From assembly GCA_934307185.1 (NCBI GenBank), contig CAKRCJ010000148.1, positions 1-5,968 on the forward strand: a DNA stretch of 5,968 nucleotides, in the 5' to 3' direction. Below, in pieces: positions 1-5,968 of the stretch (positions are counted from its first letter, which is position 1; each line of letters opens with the position of its first letter). The notes under the pieces are model-generated. The model saw only the letters and a list, made by a program, of their open reading frames with translations, was not told the origin of the DNA and made no database searches. A program made the position numbers and the translations under genes. This stretch comes from an uncultured Roseburia sp. (GTDB taxonomy: Bacteria; Bacillota; Clostridia; Lachnospirales; Lachnospiraceae).

Positions 1-1
1 A

Positions 2-2092
2 AATAATATTGTACGCATTTTGGTAGAAGGGAAAGAGCGGGCAGAATTGTCCGCTTTTCTTGAAAATCCGGACTATTTACTGGCAGAAATTGTAAGATTT
101 GATGAGGAAATAGATGACGGACTGCCAGAAGAAGCGAAGACTGCAATGGTGCGCAGCATACAGGAAACCTTTAGAAAATATGCGATGGTAAATCCAAAAG
201 TGGGCAAAGAGCTGCAGCGCCAGTTAGCGGAAGTGACAGATATTGAGAAATTAATGGACCAGCTCGCTAACAGTCTTCCGGTACACTATGAAGAAAAGCA
301 GAAAATATTAGATGCAGTTTCCCTGACAGAACGCTATGAGGTCATAATGGCACTTCTGTTAAAGGAGATTGAGATTATTGCAATAAAGAATGATTTCCAG
401 GCAAAAGTAAAGGCACATGTGGATAAAAACCAGAAAGAATACCTCTTGCGTGAACAGATGAAAGTAATCCGTGAGGAGTTAGGCGAGGATAACACTGAGT
501 CAGATGCGGATAGCTTTACGGAAGCGTTGAAAAAAGTAAAAGCGGACAAAGAAGTAAAAGATAAAATAAAAAAAGAAATTGACCGTTTTAAAAATATCAG
601 TTCCAGTTCGTCAGAGAGTGCAGTTGCAAGAGGGTATATTGAGACGCTGTTAGAGCTGCCATGGAATAAGGTTTCCAAAGACAATAAGGATTTAAACAAT
701 GCAGAGCAGATTTTAAATGCGGACCATTACGGACTTGAGAAAGTAAAAGAGCGTATGCTCGAATTTTTAGCGGTGCGTAATCTGACAAGCAAGGGTGAAA
801 GCCCGATTATCTGCTTGGTCGGACCACCGGGAACCGGAAAAACAAGTATTGCGCGTTCCGTTGCAAAAGCATTGGATAAGAAATATGTGCGTATCAGCTT
901 AGGTGGTGTAAGGGACGAAGCGGAAATCCGCGGACACAGAAGAACCTATGTCGGAGCGATGCCGGGACGTATTGTAAACGGACTGCGCAGTGCAGGAGTG
1001 AAAAATCCGCTCATGTTATTAGATGAGATTGACAAGATGAGCAGCGACTACAAGGGGGATACTGCGTCTGCCTTACTTGAGGTCTTAGATGCAGAACAGA
1101 ATAAAAAGTTCCGCGACCACTATGTGGAAATACCGATTGATTTGTCTGAAGTGCTGTTTATTGCGACTGCCAATTCCGTGCAGGATATTCCGCGACCATT
1201 ATTAGACCGTATGGAGCTTATCGAGGTTACAAGCTATACGGAGAATGAAAAACTTCATATTGCAAAAGAGCATCTTCTTGCAAAACAGATGGAGCGTAAT
1301 GGTATCAGGGAAGGACAGCTTTCTATCAGTGATGGTGCATTAGCAAAAATCATAAGTGGTTATACAAGAGAAGCCGGTGTCCGTAATTTGGAGCGTAAGC
1401 TTGGAGAAATTTGCAGAAAAGCAGCAAGACCGCTTTACGAAGGCAAAAAAGAGAAGATTAAAGTAACCGAGCAGAACGTGGAAAAATTCCTCGGAAAAGA
1501 AAAGTACAGCTTTGACCGGAAAAACGATACCGATGAGGTTGGTATTGTACGTGGACTTGCCTGGACGAGTGTCGGAGGAGATACACTTGAAATTGAAGTA
1601 AACGTTATGCCGGGTAAGGGAGAGTTCCAGCTTACCGGGCAGCTTGGAGATGTCATGAAAGAGTCTGCGCAGGCAGGCATCAGCTACATCCGTTCAGTGA
1701 GCACAGAGTATAATATTCCGAAAAAGTTTTTCCAGGAAAATGACATACATATTCACATTCCGGAGGGCGCAGTACCAAAGGATGGACCATCCGCAGGTAT
1801 TACAATGGCAACTGCAATGTTATCTGCCATCACCAAAACTCCAGTCCGTGCCGATGTCGCAATGACGGGTGAGATTACTCTGCGTGGTCGTGTACTTCCG
1901 ATTGGCGGACTGAAGGAAAAAACGCTCGCAGCAAAAAATGCGGGAATAAAAACGATTTGTGTGCCGAAAAAGAATGAGAAAGACATCGAAGAGATTTCAC
2001 CGGAGATTAAAAAAGGATTAGAGATAATTTTTGTGGAGCAGATGAAGGATGTACTTGAGGCTGCATTTATAAAGAAAGGAAACCAGCAATGA
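2..2092 (+). CDS. lon: ATP-dependent Lon protease, 5'-truncated by the window edge
   Basis: Lon is a cytoplasmic AAA+ serine protease that unfolds and degrades damaged and regulatory proteins. The reading frame is open from base 2 to the TGA at 2090-2092, so the TTG at 20 is an internal codon and not a start. Matching the catalytic residues to E. coli Lon implies that about 80 N-terminal residues lie upstream. In order, I see the rest of the N-terminal substrate-binding domain (to about base 360), a charged helical region (360-700), and the AAA+ module. The AAA+ module has Walker A GPPGTGKT at 821-844, Walker B MLLDEID at 1013-1033, an arginine-finger-like LLDRME near 1208, and sensor-2 YTREAGVR at 1361-1384. 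The protease domain has the Ser of PKDGPSAG at 1790-1792 (E. coli S679) and the Lys of GLKEK at 1919-1921 (E. coli K722). The Ser-Lys dyad and ATPase motifs are intact. The stop overlaps the ysxC start. Identity is very secure; the true start is not visible. Confidence 0.98.
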   Translation, partial: NNIVRILVEGKERAELSAFLENPDYLLAEIVRFDEEIDDGLPEEAKTAMVRSIQETFRKYAMVNPKVGKELQRQLAEVTDIEKLMDQLANSLPVHYEEKQKILDAVSLTERYEVIMALLLKEIEIIAIKNDFQAKVKAHVDKNQKEYLLREQMKVIREELGEDNTESDADSFTEALKKVKADKEVKDKIKKEIDRFKNISSSSSESAVARGYIETLLELPWNKVSKDNKDLNNAEQILNADHYGLEKVKERMLEFLAVRNLTSKGESPIICLVGPPGTGKTSIARSVAKALDKKYVRISLGGVRDEAEIRGHRRTYVGAMPGRIVNGLRSAGVKNPLMLLDEIDKMSSDYKGDTASALLEVLDAEQNKKFRDHYVEIPIDLSEVLFIATANSVQDIPRPLLDRMELIEVTSYTENEKLHIAKEHLLAKQMERNGIREGQLSISDGALAKIISGYTREAGVRNLERKLGEICRKAARPLYEGKKEKIKVTEQNVEKFLGKEKYSFDRKNDTDEVGIVRGLAWTSVGGDTLEIEVNVMPGKGEFQLTGQLGDVMKESAQAGISYIRSVSTEYNIPKKFFQENDIHIHIPEGAVPKDGPSAGITMATAMLSAITKTPVRADVAMTGEITLRGRVLPIGGLKEKTLAAKNAGIKTICVPKKNEKDIEEISPEIKKGLEIIFVEQMKDVLEAAFIKKGNQQ
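2074..2080 (+). promoter_or_regulatory. Ribosome binding site for ysxC inside the lon 3' end
   Basis: The purine run GAAAGGA lies 8 bases upstream of the ysxC ATG at 2089 and is embedded in the last codons of lon. It supports the ATGA-overlap start and suggests translational coupling, in which ribosomes finishing lon help initiate ysxC. Confidence 0.6.
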
Positions 2093-2712
2093 TAATAAGA
2101 AGCGTGAATTTGGAAACTGTTTGTGGTATTACCAGTAAAATTCCGGACAATCCATTTAATGAAGTTGCATTTGCAGGAAAATCCAATGTTGGAAAATCCT
2201 CCATGATTAATGCACTTTTAAACCGTAAATCGTTGGCGAGAACTTCTGCACAGCCGGGGAAAACGCAGACTATCAATTTTTACAATGTCAATGATGCGAT
2301 GTATCTTGTAGACCTTCCGGGATACGGATATGCAAAAGCATCTGCGGCTGAAAAAGAAAAATGGGGAAAGATGATTGAAAATTATCTTCACACCTCAAAA
2401 AAGTTACAGGCGGTATTTTTATTAATTGATATTAGACATGACCCGTCTGCAAATGATAAAATGATGTATGACTGGATGGTTTATCAGGGATTTGCGCCGA
2501 TTATTATTGCAACAAAGTTAGATAAGATTAAGCGCAGTCAGATACAGAAGAATGTCAAGGCAATCAGGGAAGGATTAAAAGTGAAGCCTGGAACTGTAAT
2601 TATCCCATTTTCTTCGGAAACAAAACAGGGCAGAGAGGAATTGTGGGAGGTTATTGAGTCTTTTGTATTGCCACAGGAAGAAGCAGATGATGCAGAACAA
2701 ACGCAGCTTTAA
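2089..2712 (+). CDS. ysxC: Ribosome biogenesis GTP-binding protein YsxC/EngB
   Basis: This is a 207-residue TRAFAC-class GTPase of the YsxC/EngB (YihA) family, a cytoplasmic protein needed for late assembly of the 50S ribosomal subunit and essential in Bacillus subtilis. All G motifs are visible: G1 GKSNVGKS at residues 30-37, the G2 region with PGKTQTINF at about 56-64, G3 DLPG at 75-78 followed by the family-typical YGYA, G4 TKLD at 142-145, and G5 SSE at 175-177. The length is normal for the family (about 195-210). The acidic tail after residue 195 (EEADDAEQ) is poorly conserved in general. The ATG overlaps the lon stop by four bases, and the lon-ysxC order is well known in Firmicutes, so the two are almost certainly co-transcribed. 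The neighbourhood suggests a growth and proteostasis operon. Confidence 0.97.
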   Translation: MIIRSVNLETVCGITSKIPDNPFNEVAFAGKSNVGKSSMINALLNRKSLARTSAQPGKTQTINFYNVNDAMYLVDLPGYGYAKASAAEKEKWGKMIENYLHTSKKLQAVFLLIDIRHDPSANDKMMYDWMVYQGFAPIIIATKLDKIKRSQIQKNVKAIREGLKVKPGTVIIPFSSETKQGREELWEVIESFVLPQEEADDAEQTQL

Positions 2713-2716
2713 TAAT

Positions 2717-2721
2717 GGAGG
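2717..2721 (+). promoter_or_regulatory. Shine-Dalgarno GGAGG that sets the carbamate kinase start at 2730
   Basis: A perfect GGAGG ends 8 bases before the ATG at 2730, which is ideal spacing. It overlaps the in-frame upstream ATG at 2715-2717, so that ATG cannot use it, and no purine-rich site precedes 2715. This favours the downstream start. Confidence 0.8.
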
Positions 2722-2729
2722 ATGAGAAG

Positions 2730-3662
2730 ATGAAGAAGAAAAAAATCGTAATCGCACTTGGACATGAAGCTTTAGGCACTACACTTCCAGAACAGAAGGA
2801 AGCAACCAAAAGAACTGCAAAAGCAGTGGCAGATTTTATCCGTGAGGATTATCAGGTGGTAATCACCCACAGCAACGGACCGCAGATTGGTATGATACAT
2901 ACAGCAATGAGTGAGTTTTGCAGATTATATCCAGAATATACAGCGACACCTATGTCTGTCTGCTCCGCAATGAGCCAGGGGTATATTGGTTATGACCTTC
3001 AGAATGCAATCCGCGCAGAACTGTTAAATAAAGGAATTTATAAAACGGTATCCACTGTTTTGACACAGGTCGTTGTTGACCCGTACGATGAAGCATTTTA
3101 CAAGCCAAGCAAAATTATCGGACGTGTCATGACCGAAGAAGAAGCAGAGGCAGAGGAGAAAAAAGGAAACCATGTAGCAAAAGTGGAAGATGGCTACAGA
3201 CGTATCGTAGCAGCTCCAAAGCCAATGGATATTGTTGAGATTGATGCAATTAAGGCACTGTCTGATGCAGACCAGATCGTAGTTGCCTGTGGTGGCGGCG
3301 GTATTCCTGTTTTGATGCAGGATAATAACTTAAAGGGCGCAAGTGCTGTCATTGAAAAAGACCTTGCAGCAGGAAAATTAGCAGAGCTTTTAGATGCAGA
3401 TATGCTCGTAATTCTTACAAGCGTGGACAATGTATGCTTAAATTATGGGAAACCGGATGAAAAACCATTGTCTACAATGACTGTTGCAGAAGCAAAACAG
3501 TATATGGAGCAGGGACAGTTCGGCGAGGGAGATATGCTTCCAAAAATTGAGGCAGCCATTGACTTTATCGGTGACTCAGCAATCAAATCTGTCCTCATTA
3601 CAAAGCTCAATAAAGACGGCTCAAACGTCCACGGTGGCATGGGAACTATGATTACAAAATAA
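2730..3662 (+). CDS. arcC: Carbamate kinase family protein (ArcC/YqeA-like) with divergent active-site loops
   Basis: Carbamate kinase of the amino-acid-kinase fold interconverts carbamoyl phosphate + ADP and carbamate + ATP, usually making ATP at the end of arginine, agmatine or purine/allantoin breakdown. From the 2730 start the protein has 310 residues, the family norm; an in-frame ATG at 2715 would add MEDEK but lacks a ribosome binding site. Family hallmarks are PMSVC-AMSQGYIGYDLQNA, VLTQVVVDP, the PSKIIG loop (K128), CGGGGIPV, VIEKD (K210) and MLPKIEAA (K272). From remembered sequences it looks closer to E. coli YqeA than to Enterococcus ArcC. Three usually invariant loops differ: the N-terminal GGNA is GHEA (residues 11-14), HGNGPQ is HSNGPQ (47-52), and the EDAGRG segment is shortened to VEDG (152-155). 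The gene follows ysxC by 17 bases and is closed by a terminator. No arcA or arcB is nearby, so the carbamoyl phosphate source is unknown. Family membership is secure; exact substrate less so. Confidence 0.88.
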   Translation: MKKKKIVIALGHEALGTTLPEQKEATKRTAKAVADFIREDYQVVITHSNGPQIGMIHTAMSEFCRLYPEYTATPMSVCSAMSQGYIGYDLQNAIRAELLNKGIYKTVSTVLTQVVVDPYDEAFYKPSKIIGRVMTEEEAEAEEKKGNHVAKVEDGYRRIVAAPKPMDIVEIDAIKALSDADQIVVACGGGGIPVLMQDNNLKGASAVIEKDLAAGKLAELLDADMLVILTSVDNVCLNYGKPDEKPLSTMTVAEAKQYMEQGQFGEGDMLPKIEAAIDFIGDSAIKSVLITKLNKDGSNVHGGMGTMITK

Positions 3663-3722
3663 CTTTTCTGCAATAAATATGAAATAAAAAGAAATATCTG
3701 GCAGATAGCTATAAAATTTTAC

Positions 3723-3766
3723 AAAAAAAGCAAGTTTTTTTACAGAAGAAAGCTTGCTTTTTTTTT
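3723..3766 (+). terminator. Intrinsic terminator of the lon-ysxC-arcC unit
   Basis: Bases 3730-3741 pair with 3746-3757 as 12 consecutive pairs (two G-U), with GCAAG/CTTGC at the base and an ACAG tetraloop at 3742-3745. Nine Ts follow at 3758-3766. A run of seven As at 3723-3729 precedes the stem and can pair with the T tract, so the structure could also terminate transcription from the opposite strand. It begins about 60 bases after the carbamate kinase stop. Confidence 0.93.
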
Positions 3767-3782
3767 GATTATTTCGTATAAT
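3754..3782 (+). promoter_or_regulatory. Probable sigma-A promoter for the pyk leader or small RNA
   Basis: A perfect -10 hexamer TATAAT lies at 3777-3782. Exactly 17 bases upstream is TTGCTT (3754-3759), which keeps the TTG of the -35 consensus but matches only 3 of 6 positions. There is no extended -10 TG. The predicted transcription start is about 3788-3790. The -35 box lies inside the 3' arm of the preceding terminator. No better promoter was found between here and pyk. The -10 is convincing; the -35 is moderate. Confidence 0.55.
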
Positions 3783-3788
3783 CTGACC

Positions 3789-3945
3789 TTGAATGGAGTC
3801 GTTACACTAAGAGGAAAGACTTAAAAGTTATTATACATTTTTCACAAGAATACAGCGAAAAACACGAAAAATAAGTTGCGTTTTTGTGAAAAGTGTATAA
3901 CTTTTAAGAACTGGAAATTTTAGCTTGCGGCTCCATGCTGATTTT
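3789..3945 (+). ncRNA. Candidate structured leader or small RNA upstream of pyk
   Basis: Starting just after the predicted transcription start, 3793-3936 can fold as one long rod. The base helix is 3793-3802 with 3927-3936 (10 pairs, two G-U). A small internal loop follows, then a 6-pair helix 3807-3812 with 3918-3923, then a purine-rich 7/9-base internal loop. The long inverted repeat 3820-3908 completes the rod. A short T run (3942-3946) follows the base helix. I do not recognise a known riboswitch or T-box consensus. The stem-bubble-long-hairpin layout loosely recalls 6S RNA, but there is no sequence evidence for that. It may equally be an untranslated leader of pyk. Boundaries are inferred. 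Confidence 0.35.
3820..3908. repeat. Large near-perfect inverted repeat in the pyk upstream region
   Basis: The left arm 3820-3847 and right arm 3884-3908 are complementary over 25 positions, with one G-U-type mismatch and a 3-base bulge in the left arm near 3832-3834. Pairing continues weakly inward (3848-3856 with 3875-3883, one mismatch and several G-U), leaving an A-rich loop of about 18 bases at 3857-3874. The arms are AT-rich, contain TATAC/GTATA motifs and lack a following T tract, so this is not a simple terminator. I found no flanking target-site duplication that would mark a small transposable element. Confidence 0.85.
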
Positions 3946-4007
3946 TGGAAGATTGTTAAATCTGTAACAGAATTAGAACAAAAAATATTAAAAACACGTA
4001 TATTAGA

Positions 4008-4014
4008 AAAGGAG
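4008..4014 (+). promoter_or_regulatory. Ribosome binding site of pyk
   Basis: AAAGGAG ends 5 bases before the ATG at 4020. It lies downstream of, and outside, the predicted upstream RNA rod, so the rod itself does not mask it. Confidence 0.85.
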
Positions 4015-4019
4015 AATTT

Positions 4020-5792
4020 ATGACAAGAAAAACAAAAATTATTTGTACACTCGGACCATCCACAGATAACGAAACTGTAATGAAATCATTAATTGAAGAA
4101 GGAATGAACGTTGCACGTTTTAATTTTTCCCACGGACCACATGATGAACAGATGGGAAGATTAAAAATGCTTCGTAAGCTGCGCACAGAATTAAAGAAAC
4201 CGGTTGCAGCATTACTTGATACAAAAGGACCGGAAATCCGTCTTGTAGAATTTGAAAAAGGAAAGACAGAGTTAAAGACAGGTCAGATATTTACATTGAC
4301 AACAGATGATATTTTAGGTACAGATGATCGCGTTTCCATCACCTATAAAAATCTGTGCAACGATGTAAAACCGGGCGACCATATTTTAATTGATGACGGT
4401 CTTGTAGGTCTTGAGGTTGTTGAGATTAAACCTGTAGCAAAGCCGGAAGATAAAGAGTTAAAACCAATGGATATCGTCTGTAAAGTATTAAATGACGGTG
4501 TGATTTCCAACAAAAAAGGGGTAAACGTACCAAACGTTGACCTTACTATGCCGTTTATCAGTGAAAAAGACTATGGAGATATCTGTTTTGCAGTAGAAAA
4601 TGATTATGATTTCATCGCAGCATCTTTCGTCCGTACTGCAGAAGATGTTATGGAAATCAGAAAAATCCTTGCAGAAAAAGGTGGAGAGGATATTAAAATC
4701 ATTTCCAAAATCGAAAATATGCAGGGTGTCCGCAACATTGATGAAATTATCCGTGTATCCGACGGTATCATGGTAGCCCGTGGTGATATGGGTGTTGAAA
4801 TCCCATTGGAAGATGTTCCGGTTATGCAGAAAATGATTATCAAAAAAGTATGTGAGGCAGGAAAAATTGTTATCACAGCTACACAGATGTTAGATTCCAT
4901 GATAAAGCATCCAAGACCAACAAGAGCAGAAGCTACTGACGTTGCAAATGCGATTTATGATGGAACAAGTGCAATCATGTTATCCGGAGAGACCGCTGCC
5001 GGAATGTATCCGGTTGAAGCAGTAAAAACCATGGTTCGTATTGCAACACGTACCGAGCAGGATATTAACTACTTACAGAGATTTAGAATGCGTAAGGCAA
5101 TGTGCAACCCTGATGTGACAAATGCAATTTCCCATGCAACCTGTACAATGGCAGGAGATTTGAGTGCAGCAGCAATTGTTACTGTTACAAAATCCGGACG
5201 TACTGCAAGAATGATTTCCAAATATCGCCCGAACTGTGTTATCATCGGAGAATGTTTAACAGAAAAAGTTTGCCGCCAGTTGAACCTTGAATGGGGTGTT
5301 CAGCCACTTCTTATCACAGAAGAGCAGGATGCAAGCCTTTTATTTGAGAAAGCAGTTGATGAAGCAGAAGAAGCAGGCTTTGTATCAAAGGGAGAAATCG
5401 TTGTTTTAACAGGTGGTGTACCTCTTGGAGTATCTGGAACAACAAATTTAATCAAAGTTCAGGTTGCCGGACACATTCTTGTAACCGGAAAAGGACTGAA
5501 CGGAAAAAAGATTTCAGGAAATCTTTGTGTATGCCACAGCACCGAGGACTTAAAAAGCTTTAAAGACGGAGACATCATTGTCGCAGCAGATACCAACAAT
5601 GATATGATGGAACAGATGCGCCAGGCTTCCGCACTTATCGTCGAGTCCGAGGATGCAAACTGCCACGCAGCAATCGCAGGCTTAAGCCTTGATATTCCAG
5701 TGCTTATTGGAGCCAAAAATGCATTGGAGGTTTTAAGAAGCAGTGCGTATGTTGAATTAGACTGCGAGAGCGGAGTGGTTAGTGCAAACTAA
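4020..5792 (+). CDS. pyk: Pyruvate kinase with extra C-terminal PEP-utiliser-like domain
   Basis: Pyruvate kinase converts phosphoenolpyruvate + ADP to pyruvate + ATP, the last step of glycolysis, in the cytoplasm. The protein has 590 residues, matching the long Bacillus/Geobacillus type (about 585). Visible motifs are TKIICTLGPS (5-14), the substrate arginine in VARFNFSHG (R33), DTKGPEIR (67-74), the catalytic K230 and metal ligand E232 in SKIENMQG, metal ligand D256 in ARGDMGVE, and T288 in TATQMLDSM. The spacing of K230, D256 and T288 equals that of muscle enzyme K270, D296 and T328. E72, equivalent to E117 of the muscle enzyme, predicts K+ dependence. The order is A/B/A domains to about 345, effector C domain to about 480 (SGTTN at 472-476), then a mobile-like domain ending in NCHAAIAGLSL. 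That domain keeps the histidine (H549) but has Cys where Bacillus has Ser. It appears monocistronic, behind its own probable promoter and leader. Identity is very secure. Confidence 0.98.
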   Translation: MTRKTKIICTLGPSTDNETVMKSLIEEGMNVARFNFSHGPHDEQMGRLKMLRKLRTELKKPVAALLDTKGPEIRLVEFEKGKTELKTGQIFTLTTDDILGTDDRVSITYKNLCNDVKPGDHILIDDGLVGLEVVEIKPVAKPEDKELKPMDIVCKVLNDGVISNKKGVNVPNVDLTMPFISEKDYGDICFAVENDYDFIAASFVRTAEDVMEIRKILAEKGGEDIKIISKIENMQGVRNIDEIIRVSDGIMVARGDMGVEIPLEDVPVMQKMIIKKVCEAGKIVITATQMLDSMIKHPRPTRAEATDVANAIYDGTSAIMLSGETAAGMYPVEAVKTMVRIATRTEQDINYLQRFRMRKAMCNPDVTNAISHATCTMAGDLSAAAIVTVTKSGRTARMISKYRPNCVIIGECLTEKVCRQLNLEWGVQPLLITEEQDASLLFEKAVDEAEEAGFVSKGEIVVLTGGVPLGVSGTTNLIKVQVAGHILVTGKGLNGKKISGNLCVCHSTEDLKSFKDGDIIVAADTNNDMMEQMRQASALIVESEDANCHAAIAGLSLDIPVLIGAKNALEVLRSSAYVELDCESGVVSAN

Positions 5793-5968
5793 ACCGGAGT
5801 TTAGGTAATGTAGTGCTGCAGATTTTGCGGCTATCGTCTCAGGGTAACGAACGGCAACAGGAAAGAAATTTTACAATTTATTTTTACACTACAAGAAAAG
5901 AAAACAGACCGGAGCAACTATTGCATTTCTATGCGCAGGACATTCCGATAAGCCTCTAAGCAGAGTTT
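5793..5968. other. Non-coding stretch after pyk, no confident feature
   Basis: No open frame with a start codon and ribosome binding site was found on either strand. Weak structure is present: a 6-pair hairpin 5815-5820 with 5826-5831 (loop GATTT), a 4-pair hairpin 5834-5837 with 5847-5850, and a 7-base complement TGTAGTG (5809-5815) with CACTACA (5887-5893) enclosing the first two but sharing base 5815 with the first. None of the hairpins is followed by a T run, so no pyk terminator can be called. It may be the start of another gene's leader. Confidence 0.4.

Noticed and set aside
20..22. TTG as the start codon of lon
   Set aside because: The frame is open and Lon-like (NNIVRI) upstream of it to the window edge, and about 80 residues of the N-terminal domain are still missing, so it is internal.
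3695..3707. Small palindrome TATCTGGCAGATA after the carbamate kinase gene
   Set aside because: Only five AT-rich pairs with a 3-base loop and no T tract; the strong terminator lies just downstream.
3793..3810. Five-codon mini-ORF (ATG to TAA) as a leader peptide
   Set aside because: No ribosome binding site precedes it and it would sit a few bases from the predicted transcript start; its bases are better explained by the outer helix.
3935..3967. Ten-codon ORF (MLIFGRLLNL) as a leader peptide
   Set aside because: No Shine-Dalgarno sequence upstream; short frames of this kind are expected by chance.
5801..5870. Possible 5' end of RNase P RNA (GGTAAT, GCTGCAGAT and AGGAAAG resemble rnpB pieces)
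   Set aside because: The near-invariant GAGGAAAGUCC block is not present (AGGAAAGAAAT instead) and the expected helices do not form; similarity is limited to short scattered words.
5793..5914. Repeat of ACCGGAG at 5793 and 5908
   Set aside because: Seven bases is too short to distinguish from chance, and no further similarity extends from either copy.
5848..5968. Open + strand frame running off the window end
   Set aside because: It is only about 40 codons, has no usual start codon and no ribosome binding site, and I recognise no protein family.
5918..5968. Possible 3' ends of minus-strand genes entering from the right edge
   Set aside because: Minus-strand frames reach stops within 17-26 codons and the peptides look like no known C-terminus; too short to support.

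Overview
The window is ordinary low-GC Firmicute chromosome, most likely from a Lachnospiraceae-type gut clostridium. This is inferred from the lon-ysxC gene pair, strong GGAGG-type ribosome binding sites, a Gram-positive-style pyruvate kinase with the extra C-terminal PEP-utiliser-like domain, and moderate AT richness with frequent AGA and CGT arginine codons. I cannot name a genus. All four genes lie on the + strand and I see no mobile element, CRISPR array, tRNA or rRNA.

Region 1 (1-3766) looks like one transcription unit. It begins inside lon (ATP-dependent protease; roughly the first 80 residues lie outside the window). It continues through a 4-base ATGA overlap into ysxC/engB (ribosome-assembly GTPase), then after a short gap into a carbamate kinase gene of the arcC/yqeA family. 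It ends at a strong intrinsic terminator at 3723-3766. The carbamate kinase stands alone, without arcA, arcB or arcD in view. It has unusual residues in three normally conserved active-site loops, and its real start is most likely 2730 rather than the upstream ATG at 2715.

Region 2 (3663-4019) is a 357-base intergenic stretch with more content than usual. It holds the terminator; a probable promoter whose -35 box sits inside the terminator's 3' arm; and a large, nearly perfect inverted repeat (3820-3908) nested within two further complementary helices (3807-3812/3918-3923 and 3793-3802/3927-3936). The whole of 3793-3936 can therefore fold as one long rod starting just after the predicted transcription start. 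It is either a structured 5' leader of pyk or an independent small RNA, and it is the most interesting item in the window.

Region 3 (4020-5792) is pyk, a full-length and apparently intact pyruvate kinase, probably transcribed separately from the lon unit. Region 4 (5793-5968) is non-coding as far as I can tell, with only weak secondary structure and no clear terminator before the window ends.

Functionally the window joins protein quality control (Lon), 50S ribosome maturation (YsxC), and two enzymes that make ATP by substrate-level phosphorylation (carbamate kinase and pyruvate kinase). That last pairing suits a fermentative anaerobe, but nothing in the sequence shows that the two units are co-regulated.
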